Positions 1-10,360 of a stretch of 64,000 nt of DNA are shown here, one piece after another. Position numbers and translations under genes: made by a program. The DNA is from Siphonodentalium dalli (Eukaryota; Mollusca; Scaphopoda; Gadilida; Siphonodentaliidae), in contig CP136069.1 of the NCBI GenBank assembly GCA_032622095.1, positions 68,657,319 to 68,721,318 on the forward strand. Reading direction: 5' to 3'. Position 1 is the first letter of the stretch, and each line of letters starts with the position of its first letter. The notes beneath the pieces are model-generated. The model saw only the letters and a list, made by a program, of their open reading frames with translations. It was not told the DNA's origin and did not search any database.

Positions 1-114
1 CATGTATCGCGACTCGGATAATTTTCGTGGCCATATAGCGACTCGGCGACCAAGGTCGCCTCGTCGCTATATGGCCACGAAAACTAGCCACATAGCCACA
101 ACTAGCGATACATG
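1..114. repeat. Imperfect hairpin repeat
   Basis: The first bases (CATGTATCGC) are the reverse complement of bases 105-114. An inner pair, GTGGCCATATAGCGAC near 28 and its complement near 63-78, folds on the GGCGACC/AAGGTCGCC centre. This is probably a foldback element or one end of one; the left edge of the window may cut it. Confidence 0.6.
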
Positions 115-532
115 AATCGTTACAAACACATAGTGTATATAACTCATATATATTAACATACAATGGTCTAACTATTGTTACGGGTGAGCGATTAAGTATA
201 CCCATGTTAATGTCATTTAGAAATGTATACTTTTGAGATTATTAAATAGAATATGTTGGCAAAGGTAGCAAAACGAATAATATCTGGATAATGTTCATTT
301 GCTTCAGTATTGTGAAGAATACAATGTGCTGATGTGGCTAGATGCACTGGGATGCACAAACCCATAAATTTATTTACGGAGGTTCAACCTTGAGTGAGAT
401 TTGGCAGGTTAAGGGTTTGTAAATGTCTGTCTGGATATAATTGGTCACGGATCGTGAGCATTAGCAGTTCGAAATTTCATGCCTGGTACCAAATTAGGCA
501 GAAACGTCAAACCAACAATAAGATAGTATTGC
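115..532. other. Non-genic AT-rich stretch
   Basis: No exon, RNA gene or complete element is seen. A segment at about 218-320 resembles 16041-16135; both contain GTTCATTTGCTTCAGTATTG, so an old dispersed repeat is present. Confidence 0.4.
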
Positions 533-596
533 TCTGGTAGCAGGGATGTGGCTAGAGGGTCTCCGCTGGGGGCGGTTTCCACCTTGGGAAATTCCA

Positions 597-745
597 AATG
601 CACCCCCCCCCCCCCTTGAGTCGGAATCACACCAACACAACTTTTTGCATAATTCCATTTTGCACCCCCCCCCCCCTTGAGTCGGAATCACACCAACACA
701 CAAGTTTTTGCATAATTCCATTTGCACCCCCCCCCCATTGTACCT
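597..745. repeat. Tandem repeat with poly-C runs
   Basis: Two and a half copies of a unit of about 65 bp lie in the left part of the hAT element. Each carries 10-14 consecutive C, then TTGAGTCGGAATCACACCAA and TTTTTGCATAATTCCA. The C-runs could form G-quadruplexes on the other strand. A reversed copy of the module lies at about 60720-60885. Confidence 0.75.
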
Positions 746-905
746 CATGCTCAGGCCTAATTTCCTATATATTCATAAGCCATGCTTCTATGTTCCCAGT
801 ATGAGAACATTAAGATATTTTAACCTGAAAATTGCCCCAAAAAAAAACAACTAATGGTCTACTTCCAGACAAATGCACACAGCTACCGACAACAGACCAG
901 GAAAC

Positions 906-1500
906 ACCGGGCCGACCATGGTTGTTCGGCCCGGTGTGAGAAAATTTTGAAAACTATACAAGAAAATCACAAATCTTAGCATCTAGACTGGCCTCAACTG
1001 AAGCTTTCCTAGTGTTGGAAATTTCAAACCTCATGGAAAATTCTTCAACTGATGACCATTTATGTCTACAAGTTTGACCAAATGTAGTAAAATATTGTTT
1101 TGCTAAACTAATTAGCAGTTTCGTATTGGCCATGTGGAGGGGCAATGACACACCGGGCCGACCATGGTTCGGCCCGGTGTGCGAAAATTTTTTAATCTGA
1201 ACAAGAAAATCGGAAAATCCCAACATCTAGACTAGCCTCAAGTCTTCTTAGAGTTGGAAATTTCAAACCCTACACCCCACCACTTAGGTTGGAAAATTTT
1301 CAACTGATGACAATTCCAATGACAATGTTGACCAATTGTATGACAATATTGTTTTCTTAAATTAACTAGAAGTTTTTGACTGGCCACGGGGGAGGGACCA
1401 GGACACAAGCTTTCCAAGTGTTGGAAATTTCCAACCTATAAGGTTGGAAAATTTCCGACTGATGACCATTTCTGTCAAAAATTTTGACCAAAAATAGGAA
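906..1500. repeat. Tandem units of about 240 bp with GC-rich palindromes
   Basis: Units begin near 906 and 1150 with a near-perfect palindrome ACACCGGGCCGACCATGG/TTCGGCCCGGTGT. Shared motifs follow (GAAAATTTT, AAGAAAATC, GTTGGAAATTTC, ACTGATGACCATT). A third, truncated unit from about 1400 lacks the palindrome. The array fills most of the hAT interior. Confidence 0.7.
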
Positions 1501-1645
1501 CATATGCAAATATTGGTCGAAAAACAATAAATTCCCCCCAATAAATTGTTTTTACCTGAAATTAGGAATTTCCAACTATTGAAAATATAGCTCTCTGCTG
1601 GGATGAGACACCCCCACCCCCTCTAGCCACATCCCTGTCTGGTAG

Positions 1646-1980
1646 TTTGATTGTTCAACTGCAATTTATGGTAACGATTGTCGTATTGGATCTGAAATGG
1701 TCATCTGTTGGAAAATGTTCAGCCATAGGGAGTGTCATGCTAGGATTTTCCAGCATTTAAAACGCTTAATGTACCAATTAACTGTTGGCAAAATTACACA
1801 ACCCACGGGGTGTAAATTTCCCAGACTTTCGAATTTGGGACTGGATCAATGGGGCCTGCAGCTGCATAATTTAAGTGTTCCCGCACTGCCCGGGGGACAC
1901 CCATCAACGGACACTCTCTGGCTACGTTCCCCCTGATTATGTTCATCAAACAACCGATAACATCTACGATGGTTACTCAC
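1646..1980. other. Non-coding, probably intron of the EF-hand gene
   Basis: No further EF-hand exon is recognised here on the minus strand. The donor of the last visible exon opens into this stretch. Confidence 0.35.
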
Positions 1981-2145
1981 CGTCCTCGTCCATCATTTTC
2001 ACGAAACTGGTATAATCGTGCATGTCTAGAATGTCGTCCTCGTCCACGTCATACAGGTCAAAAAGCGCATGCGAGAAGTCATCGAACTCTGGCGTGTATG
2101 TGATGATGTATATCGTATATTCCGCTCTCGTTACTGTGTGGCTGC
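1981..2145 (-). CDS. EF-hand exon (loops 2-4)
   Basis: The exon completes loop 2, encodes loop 3 (DVDEDDILDMHD) after the helix FDDFSHALFDLY, and opens loop 4 (MMDEDG) before a GTGAGT donor. Its acceptor is TTTTCAG. The length, 165 nt, keeps phase 1. Confidence 0.75.
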
Positions 2146-4935
2146 CTGAAAACGTAGGACCATGTCGGAAATAAACAGTGAAGACGATTGCTAAATAAAC
2201 AAAGCCCAACATTATAAAGATTTTTTTTCTACGCTCCGGGAATGAAAATGGATTGTGAAATTCATTGGACTACTTGTCTATATATAATGCATGTCTTGCA
2301 ACGAAATATCGCAGAAGCAGCTGTCTTGAATCAAAATGCTGTTGCCAAGCACTTTAGCCTGACAGCTGCATGTCTTTATTAAACCTCCTAAACCAAATCG
2401 TATTCGGTTCCGTGAAACATTTGTGTTCCTTTAGATAACATTGTGCAGTTAGCCACCTAATGCGCATAAGATTGTCCACTTATAAATGGACAATCGGTAC
2501 CTAAAATGGTCGTTAATAAATGGACAATCCGACAATCTTTAAAAACACTTCCAACTCTTCTTCAAATATCTCCGTTATTTCGTCAAAAACACTTCTTCTC
2601 ATACAAATCACCGTTATTTAGCAAATTAATATTATTTTATGGAGTTATTGCCCTTTCATATTAAATATGAAGCTAACATGCAGGATTAGCAAAACATGTC
2701 TTCGTTTAGTGGACAATCCCGAGATCGCGTGCCACGCGTGGTTGGATTGTCCATTTATTAATGACCATTTTAGGTACCGATTGTCTATTTATAAGTGGAC
2801 AATCCTTGAAGAATTGCCTGAGTTAGCATTAGCCAATTAACAAGTTCTACCATGTTCACGATAACGGAAATCAGAAATACAGAAACCTAACTTTGTTTTA
2901 CCTTCTTGAATCAGGCCCCTGCCCCCCCCCCCCCCCCTCATCCACATATCACAGCAATATTACAGTAACTGTTGGTATATTAAACTTACCGTCTCTATCG
3001 TAAATGAAGAATGTTTGGTTCATTTCTTGTGGCGAGAAATACCCATCGTTGTTAAAATCTGACGACATGAACATGTCCATTGCGGTCTCGTTGTATGGCC
3101 GCAGATCACGTCTAGAACGAGATTACGCACTCCGGTATTACATGTAAATCACACGACGCGAACCTGTTCATCGCGGTCTCGATGCATGGCGTCAAATAAC
3201 GCCTAGAACGAGATCACACACATCGTCATTAAATCAGACGACATCAACATGCTCGTCGTGGTGTCGTTATGTTATGGCATGAAAACTATGTAAAAACTTG
3301 GTTTTCCGGTACCAAGAACTTCTGTAAAATAAAACTGTTAGCACTTCATAAGGGAGAGAAAAGAAAATAATATGTTCAAATCATCAAGTATATTAAACTT
3401 AAGTCATAACTGTTGTCTTCTCTGGTTAATAATTGTTCATATCCTATACACATTAAAGATGGTAATATGTAAAATTCAAGATTGTTCGTCAGAATCTGAG
3501 CAATTAATAAGAGACGATAAAAACAATGTATTTTAATACATTTGAGACATTGAAATATTAATTTATGTTGTGTACCTTTCGCGGCACCAAGGACTGCTAG
3601 AATAATTAATAAGTCCAATCACAAAATAGCTTATTGTATTGGCTTGGCTCTATGATATAGTATGCGTTATTTGTATCATAAATGCATCACAATATTGAGT
3701 TAAATTGCGATTGCATAATATACCTCCATATATCTTAATGAAGAGTGAAGCAGTCACAGATATTCCAACACAATGAAAACAACAGTTGTTGATATATTGT
3801 GCGGTCCATTGAAGAATTGGGCCACATAGTTATGATATATGGTGGACTGCTTTAACATAGTTATGAAACCATGACCCAAAACTCATCTCATTTTTATTGA
3901 TCAACAGACAAGACAAATATAGGAAATTATTTATGGGTAATTGCCTTTGTAAATGAAAATAAACATTCAATTTCACGAATCAAAAATAATTAAGTCTCCT
4001 CTCATGATCTTCAGATATGATATCATGGAAACATGAACTGCAATTTCGACAAACATATATTTTGCAGATGTTATTGTTACCTGCAAGCAGTGAAATTTAC
4101 TAAAAATGTCATGCCATAAAAGTTAAGTAAATTCAGTTATAATGTCCAACGGTTAATGGTTTTTACCAAATTTCAAGAAGAAATGCCTGACACAGTTTAA
4201 GAAAATCCATTTTGAATACCGGGAAATTTTGGCAAAATATGCGTCTGACCCTTAGGTTAAATTATGGTCCCGGCCTGACCATATTTGGTGTAAGTATGAC
4301 CCTGTTCGACTTTGCTGCTTATATTGATGATTTGATGCCAAATTTTGCTACATTTGTCTGATTGGTATCAAATTGGGAATGTTGGGAAATAAAAGTCAAC
4401 TTCGGTCTATTGTTTTTAATTTTGATAACCAAAAGATAACTTTGTACTATTAGTAATTGGATTTTTTTCAATCAAGCAAACTATTTTTGTTAACAATAAA
4501 TACAGTAAAAGTTGAAATCGAAATTTGTGTCAACGTGTGTTGCTAGAATTTAAGTTTCGTGTTTCAAAACACCAACGGTAAGAAAGACACGCATAATGAC
4601 TTTACCGTGCATATGACATGGAAAGTAGCCTGTTTTTTATATATAAGGTTTCCATCGAATCAATATATTTTGTGGCGTACAACTTATAATCTCCATTTGC
4701 ACACCATTGTACACCAAACCTAAAGGCTCGGTGTGAAATGTCATAATGATGAGAGCTGTTTTGCAAATGTATGATTTTATTTTCGCCCGATCATATACGC
4801 CTGGGTGATATAAGACAACACTCTACACATATTATCATGTAAAGAGTCATTCGTCGCTACAGTTAGAACTTACGCAATCGTCCCACCAAACATACCGAGG
4901 ACATGTATTGTCGCAGCAAATATCAGAATCTTCAT
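1981..4935 (-). CDS. Secreted EF-hand calcium-binding protein, 3' end missing
   Basis: A minus-strand gene rebuilt from splice signals. The signal-peptide exon is 4941-4874, with ATG at 4935-4933 encoding MKILIFAATIHVLG and a hydrophobic run, and donor GTAAGT. The next exon is 3111-2990 (122 nt) and contains a canonical loop, DFNNDGYFSPQE. The third is 2145-1981 (165 nt). Phases agree: 2 into the second exon and 1 at both later donors. Joining creates a second loop across the junction (DRDG + SHTVTRAE), then a third, DVDEDDILDMHD, and the start of a fourth (DEDG) that must finish in an exon not found. About 116 codons are present. EF-hands bind calcium; the signal peptide implies secretion or the ER lumen. 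Which EF-hand subfamily it belongs to is unknown; an extracellular matrix or biomineral protein and a CREC-like ER protein are both possible. A 21-nt phase-neutral micro-exon (about 3571-3591) is possible but unproven. Confidence 0.75.
2468..2806. repeat. MITE-like element with 60-bp terminal inverted repeats
   Basis: The left arm (about 2468-2530) and right arm (about 2743-2806) are nearly perfect reverse complements, including CAATCGGTACCTAAAATGG. Each arm also contains a small hairpin (ATTGTCCAC...GTGGACAAT type). The interior is not coding. It sits in the intron between the two EF-hand exons. No clear target duplication was seen. Confidence 0.75.
2990..3111 (-). CDS. EF-hand exon (loop 1 and start of loop 2)
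   Basis: It encodes RDLRPYNETAMDMF followed by the loop DFNNDGYFSPQE with ligands at positions 1, 3, 5 and 12 and the invariant glycine at 6. It ends inside the next loop (YDRDG). The donor is GTAAGT; the acceptor TCTAG is moderate. Confidence 0.75.
3112..3270 (-). pseudogene. Degenerate partial duplications of the EF-hand exon
   Basis: Directly upstream of the exon at 2990-3111, pieces of its sequence recur at about 3140-3214 and 3220-3265. Shared words include GACGACAT, TGTTCATCGCGGTCTCG, TAGAACGAGAT and the ATGGC context. The repeats lack an intact loop and splice sites, so they look like decayed tandem copies of exon sequence. Confidence 0.5.
3271..4873. other. Intron of the EF-hand gene
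   Basis: AT-rich sequence without recognised exons, apart from a possible 21-nt micro-exon near 3571-3591 with AG and GT borders. No complete mobile element was identified. Confidence 0.5.
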
Positions 4936-4941
4936 CGTGTC
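4874..4941 (-). CDS. Signal-peptide exon of the EF-hand gene
   Basis: A TTTCAG acceptor abuts the exon at 4941 and a GTAAGT donor follows 4874. The 21 codons begin M-K-I-L-I-F-A-A and read as a short positively charged start, a hydrophobic core and small residues (G-G-T-I-A) suitable for signal peptidase. Six bases of 5' UTR precede the ATG. Confidence 0.75.
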
Positions 4942-5243
4942 CTGAAATCGGAAATAATATGATCATACGCTAGCGTAATTAACGAACCAAAGCAAAACCA
5001 CTCACACACGGGTAGCTGTGGCTTTTTTGTTTTATTATAATTTTTTCTTTTTAGCAAAATCAGTTTATAGATATCCCTGGTATTCCCTCCAAATAAAATT
5101 CACATACGCCTATATTTCCTGGGTTGATTATCAGTAAAAGTAATTAGAGTAAAATTAGGCCAATCATACTTCCGGGAAGTCTTGATTGACAACTAAACTA
5201 TATATGGTATAAACTACCAACACCAAAGTGAAAATAGTTATAC

Positions 5244-5320
5244 CTTGTCGAGATGGGAACGGAAAAAATTTAATGAATTCAACCTACATCTTTCTTGACG
5301 CCGGGTGAGCGCTGGGGCCG
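5244..5320 (-). other. Predicted non-coding first exon of the EF-hand gene
   Basis: A donor (CAAG followed by GTATAA) ends the exon at 5244. The 5' end is inferred at about 5316-5320, some 30 bp downstream of a TATA box. There is no ATG-initiated frame into the intron, consistent with a 5' UTR exon spliced to 4941. Confidence 0.5.
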
Positions 5321-5346
5321 AGATAAGCTATGGAGAAGCGTGTCCA

Positions 5347-5353
5347 TTTTATA
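5347..5353 (-). promoter_or_regulatory. TATA box of the EF-hand gene
   Basis: TATAAAA reads on the minus strand upstream of the predicted first exon, within the context CAGCTATAAAATGGAC. Spacing to the inferred start is about 30 bp. No other core element was identified. Confidence 0.55.
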
Positions 5354-5734
5354 GCTGTTCATTTCATTGCTAAAGTGTCACCGTGTCGATTTCAACGAAA
5401 ATCGATTAACAACGTCATCGCGTAACTTTCCGCATTGCCAGAGTTCGCATGAACCGGCTGCACGAATGTATCTTCTGCTTTGTTCACAGTTATATGTTAA
5501 CTTTCGATTCCAGAAAATAGCATTTATGGATTATCACACGCATGTAGGTACTATGTAGTCTTATGATAACAATTATTTCCATATTACATATATTTTATTT
5601 CGTTTCGCACAGTACCGCACGGTACCAAGTGATGTACATTAAAGGCCCAGTAGAAATGTAAATCGTGGTGACATTCTTATTATATTTCACATCAGGAATT
5701 TCGATCACTACTTTTCACTGGCGCAACACTAGAG

Positions 5735-5800
5735 ACCCTGTGCCAATGCATGCTCTGATATATGCAAGTCGACCATAGGTCGCCTCCGATATATATGAAA
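5735..5800. repeat. Degenerate hairpin element
   Basis: GTGCCAATGCATGCTCTGAT, TATGCAAGTCGACC and GGTCGCCTCCGATATAT resemble a decayed copy of the hairpin family seen intact at 6066-6180 and 52810-52925. Confidence 0.4.
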
Positions 5801-5814
5801 ATGAATTGGACTAA

Positions 5815-6055
5815 CAATTTGTTATCATTGTTGTTACATTCTTTAACAATTTATATATATTATTTTATGTATTTCTTACATTCTATAACAATTTTTATCG
5901 TTTGTTCTTATATTCTTTACCAATTTTATAATTTTTTCTTACATATTTAAACAATTTTTATAATTTTTTATAATTATTTCTTACATTCTTTAACAGTATA
6001 TTTTTTTTCGCATTTTTTCTTACATTTTTTAACAATTATAAAAAAAATTATATAA
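5815..6055. repeat. AT-rich minisatellite
   Basis: About six or seven degenerate units of 30-40 bp contain TTCTTACATTCTTTAACAAT and TTTTTATAATTTTT. The array lies between two copies of the same hairpin family (5735-5800 and 6066-6180). Confidence 0.6.
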
Positions 6056-6065
6056 AATTTATTAG

Positions 6066-6180
6066 GCATTACATTCTCTTATATATGCGAGGCGAGCTGT
6101 GGTCGATTCGCATATATAAGAGAATGCATTGTCACAGGGTTTTGGCAAAAATGCACGAAGCTCCCGTCATTAAAGGGTTA
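6066..6180. repeat. Hairpin element with a TTAA-type end
   Basis: ATTCTCTTATATATGCGA and TCGCATATATAAGAGAAT form a stem around CTGTGGTCGA-like sequence. The copy ends AAAGGGTTAAG, like the complete TTAA-flanked element at 52661-52924. The left terminus is not clear. Confidence 0.6.
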
Positions 6181-6855
6181 AGTTGGTTTTCCGTTTTTTT
6201 CATCTTCAATTTTATAACAGATGGTCTATCACTTCCTATAACAAGTTGTATCTAGTGTTCTAGGTATAAATAATAATTAGGAATCGAAGACCCATGTCTG
6301 GAAACGTTTCTATCAATTATTATTGATGTTATTTCGCATTTTCTTGTATAATATACATGTACATACAATCACTTTGGAACAACATACCGCTCCCGTTCGT
6401 TCGGCAGCCGTAACTAACTCCATCTAAAATTCTTGAAAATTGTAACGAAAAACTGTCCCACTTTATTATTGCATTACAATAGAAAATATCAATATGCAAT
6501 CAATATTAATTGATAGAAGCGATTCCATACTGGGGTCTTCGACTGGAAACTATTTAAAACGTGTTTGAACATATTTAATGCCACTCGCTCAATATCCTAA
6601 TATGTCTATATTGTCGGTTTTCAATAATTCAAATAGTCTGTTATGAGTTTCCACACAGCAGATGCTTGGCCGACTTGAGCGATGTGCAATTGTTGGATTG
6701 TACACTGTTTGAATCTCGCGCCAAGTTGTTACCCTTGAGCAAGGTCGCTCGTACTGTGTCTGCTTTGCACCACCCATGCATTACAAGGGTATCTGATAAT
6801 GAGCAGTGAAAGATCTTGTCAGTATGCTAGCCATATGGTATCCTCGCATACTCCC
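6181..6855. other. Intergenic sequence, no recognised feature
   Basis: Reading frames are short and unsupported. No hairpin, tandem repeat or exon was recognised. Confidence 0.35.
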
Positions 6856-6859
6856 GGCT

Positions 6860-7015
6860 GTACTCCCCCCCCCCCTGTCCCCGGGGAGCAGTAGATGGTT
6901 ACTGAATGTTCAGGCTCATCAGGGTAATAATTGTAAAACTTTGAGCGCTTTGGGCCTCATGGGAAAGGCGCTTTACAAATGCTATACATTATTATTATTA
7001 TTTTCTCTTGTTGGA
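6860..7015 (+). mobile_element. SINE 3' end
   Basis: The tail GAGCGCTTTGGGCCTCATGG...AAGGCGCTTTACAAATGC followed by ATTATTATTATT matches the conserved 3' domain of the V-SINE/Deu-type SINEs and their LINE partners. The upstream half, with a C-run and CCCCGGGGAGCAGTAGATGG, is less typical. No clean tRNA-like head was found. Confidence 0.6.
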
Positions 7016-7019
7016 TTTT

Positions 7020-8055
7020 CATAATAATACTACCTATAAGCAATTTGTCGCGAAATTTATGTAAGTCTTCACAAACCTTAAGATAACATATTCGTCTCCC
7101 AATTTATGTTCTGATCTTGTGATTATTCGTCTTCCACCACGAAGTGTTAAAATGGCAATCTATGGTTGGCTTATAAAAGCAATTTGGAATGCAAAGAATT
7201 CTTGAAGATATACAATATATTGTTCTGATGACATTCGCTTCTGAATTTTCCCGTTATCGATATAAGTCGATAAATACATGAGCTACATTACTACGTGCAG
7301 TATGTATCACAGAAAGGCGCATTGTAGAATTTGTAGTCATAAATAATACAATTTCGAACACAATGTTCGGGCCCCGAACAAAATCTGTGCCGTATCGTCA
7401 GAATTCTTGAATCGGATACGGAATGACAGGAAAAGGTACATCGCGTTATCGCGTGACATGAAGCTACTTAACAATTTCATTGATTGATTGATTGATTTAT
7501 TGCAGAAATCACATAACAGTGAAACAAGCAAAACATATATACACTACATGTATGTACACAACTTTGGATATCACATTAAATCGTGTAATTTGAGGATGCA
7601 AACCACCAGGTGACTGGCTAATATGCATGACATATACCGATTCCTATACGTGTGCTAATTGTGTGAATGTAGAGGATTTGTGATTATATACATATATACT
7701 ATAATAGCTCAATATGAATAATGCCGCTTTGCGATAAGATGGCGAATCTAAAATCACATCTCACCAACATTAATCAAAAGCAGTATCGCAGCAATTCGGT
7801 ATCATTTCGTTATCAGCTCTTGTGACGCAATACCATGTTAAGGGGGGTAGGTCAAGCGACCAATTTTGAATAGGTATTTCCATGAAAATCTGGGAGCAAA
7901 AGTTACAGAGCTCCACACACTTCTAGTGATGTATTTGAAACAACAGGTATTTGTCTGGCGTGTCCGCTTGGAACCTGTTCCATTATAATGTTGGTGTATT
8001 TAGTTTTGAATTTCATATTAATTTTTCAAATGTCGGTCATGCATGTAGAATCATT
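7020..8055. other. Intergenic sequence
   Basis: No exon or element recognised. A short (TGAT)n microsatellite lies at about 7480-7500. Confidence 0.4.
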
Positions 8056-8059
8056 GTCA

Positions 8060-8612
8060 ATGCGCGATCTGTCAAAGCGAGAATTCTATTCACAAGATTG
8101 AGAATCAGTAATCATCGACTGGAAATCGAAAAAGGGAGACACGAACAGCCCCCAAAATCCGCGAGAGAAAGATTGTGTTCTGCGTGTAATTCAAAACAAA
8201 TTGAGTCAGAATAACATTTCATCTTAGAATGTCAGGCCTACGAAAGTATTCGTGAAACTTTTGTAAAGGACATAATTGCAACTTGCCCTCATTTCTTAGA
8301 AATGACAAATTATGAGAAGTACATATTTATTATGCAGAATGAGCAAATGGCAGCCGTTAACGTTATATGCGACATGATCCGGTCTTTCTTCACAATTCGA
8401 GACAATATACATATATCTAACAATAGCAAGTATACCTGAGATTTTATGACAATAAATTCACGAGAACGTATATGCATATCGTATATATGTGATTACTCAT
8501 GTTAAATTATTCTTTATGTTGATATATGTTGTATTTATTATATGTGCAACTGCCCATTGGGTGGATTTTGCATTAAATCTTATCTTATCTTATCTTATCT
8601 TGTGATGTAATT
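8060..8612 (+). pseudogene. LINE 3' fragment (end of reverse-transcriptase ORF and tail)
   Basis: The translation reads ...FTRLRISNHRLEIEKGR... then CSACN, a frame-interrupted HFILECQAYESIRE, and further on VICDMIRSFF. This is the cysteine-rich C-terminus of a non-LTR retrotransposon ORF2 (C-x2-C-E-x-HF-C). A non-coding tail ends in a (CTTAT)n repeat at about 8582-8601, the usual microsatellite 3' end. A stop at about 8211-8213 and no upstream polymerase domain mark it as a truncated dead copy. Confidence 0.75.
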
Positions 8613-9425
8613 CCAGAAAAAAAATATATTTATTGAATTTTTTTTATAATTTACCTAGCGCACATGCCAGTTTAATATTATGACTGTTGAATGATATGTC
8701 CTGCTTTGATTCGATTTGCATGGAAATCCCCATTCAAAATTGGTCACTTGACCTCCACCTTGATCATGATCTCACACGATAAAGAAGACAATTGCCATGC
8801 AACTGCTCTAACTATTGTTTTGAAGAAAGTCCTTGACGTCATACGTGTGCCCTTATTAAATAAAATAGGCTGGCGCAAAACGTTATGAAACGAATTTTAT
8901 ATGGAGTCTGTTCTAGTTCATTTGCTGCAATATTGTTAAGAGTACAACCTGTCTGTGAATGTACCTAGACGCGCTATCCCTGTTTCTACAACAAGGAAGT
9001 AGTAAAATAGGCGCTGTCAAACTCAACTATAACAGTTAAACGGGCATGGCCAGCTGTTTTTAATTTTTCGAACAGAAGTGAAATAAACGCTTTTCATTTC
9101 TACCATATCAGGAATAGACTAAAACGTAACACTCTTGTATGATCCATGCGTGTACATGACTGTTGTTTGTTTGGGACCCAAACACAGTGCATGTTCAAAG
9201 TTGTATTTGTTATGACTTCAATGCGTCTTTCTGGGACATATCATGCTCGTAGAAAGGTAGTGTATGTGTCGACCTATTTCGATACCGGGAAAAATTCAAA
9301 AGCGAATATTATTAGGTGTATTTTGGAGTGCAAACCGCCAAGTAACTATTAATATAACTATAATATGTAGTAAGCTATATATAATAGTTCCATTGAGTGT
9401 GTGCCTAGCATGACGTGTGTACATC
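8613..9425. other. Intergenic sequence
   Basis: No gene or complete element recognised. A short stretch at about 8905-8945 (GTTCATTTGCTGCAATATTG) resembles the dispersed motif near 290 and 16110. Confidence 0.35.
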
Positions 9426-9426
9426 T

Positions 9427-9892
9427 AATGGAATCAGGGAGCTATTAAAGTGTTCCAGAGTCGGGGAGCGAGTTCACCGTGGAATGCTAGAGGTAAAGGT
9501 AACTGAAGAATGGCCTTCACCTGATACATTTGACACGTTATTAAAGGATGAAATCTTGTTTATTTGATTTGTGCATCATATCAAAATAATTTAAACTGGC
9601 GAATTAATGGGGCAATGGATTTTTGTGAGTGGGATAATTTATTTATCTAGCTGCGTTTGTTCTGGTTTTTCCAGGAAAAAATTGGCTGCTGGATAGCCCT
9701 GTCGTACAATTGGGGATTTATTTAAAAAAGTTAACACATGGCCTATGATTTTTCTTGCATTGTCGTGATCAGCTGGTGTCAATCTAGCTGTGTAAACATC
9801 AATGGAGTGACCTGCGGCTTCAATTCAGTGAATATGGTTGAAACATTAACACTGTCGTCTATGGGAAACCATTTAGTTCAGTGACTCCTAAA
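9427..9892. repeat. 465-bp repeat, copy 1
   Basis: It begins GGAATCAGGGAGCTA and ends near GTTCAGTGACTCCTA. It is the most diverged of three copies and is followed directly by copy 2. The reading frame present in copies 2 and 3 is broken here by several stops. Confidence 0.75.
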
Positions 9893-10360
9893 GGAATCAG
9901 GGAGCTAAATGTGTTCTAGAGTCGGGGAACGAGTACACCGTGGAATGCTAAAGGTGAAGGTAACTGAAGAATGACCTTCACCTGATACATGCGACACGTT
10001 ATTAAAGGATGACATCGCGTTTATTTGATTTGTACATCATATCTAAATAATTTAAACTGGTGAATGAATGGGGGAATGGACTTTTGTGAGCGGGAAATTT
10101 ATTTAATTAGCGGCTGTAGTTCTGGATTTGTCCAGATCAAATTTGGCTGTGGGATAGCCCTGTCGTACACTTGGGGGTTTATTTTAAAACGTAAACACAT
10201 GACCTATGATTTTTCGTCCAGTTTCGTGATTAACTGGTGTCAATCTAGCCGGGTAAACATCACTGATATGGCCTGCAGGCTTCAATTCAGTGAATTTGGC
10301 CGAAACGTTAACACTGTCGCCTATGGGAAACCATTTAGTTCCGTGATTCCTATAAGAAAA
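9893..10360. repeat. 465-bp repeat, copy 2
   Basis: Tandem to copy 1 and much more similar to copy 3 (11261-11735) than to copy 1. It contains an open frame starting MNGGMDFCEREIYL (about 10064-10366) that copy 3 shares; function is not supported. Confidence 0.8.

Larger units (their letters stand above)
541..1637. mobile_element. Non-autonomous hAT-like DNA transposon
   Basis: The left end CAGGGATGTGGCTAGAGGG is repeated in inverted orientation at the right end (1615-1637). Both ends are flanked by the same 8 bp, TCTGGTAG (533-540 and 1638-1645). An 8-bp duplication and CAGGG-type ends are diagnostic of the hAT superfamily. The 1097-bp interior has no transposase. It contains poly-C tandem units (about 597-745) and three degenerate units of roughly 240 bp from 906 onward, of which the first two start with a GC-rich palindrome. 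It needs a transposase supplied in trans. The intact target duplication suggests moderately recent insertion. Confidence 0.85.

Noticed and set aside
598-804. Open frames through the poly-C units (both strands)
   Set aside because: They cross homopolymer tandem repeats inside a hAT element; proline/glycine runs come from the C-runs.
9427-10360. CRISPR-like or satellite array
   Set aside because: Only two adjacent 465-bp units; no short regular repeats with spacers occur anywhere in the window.
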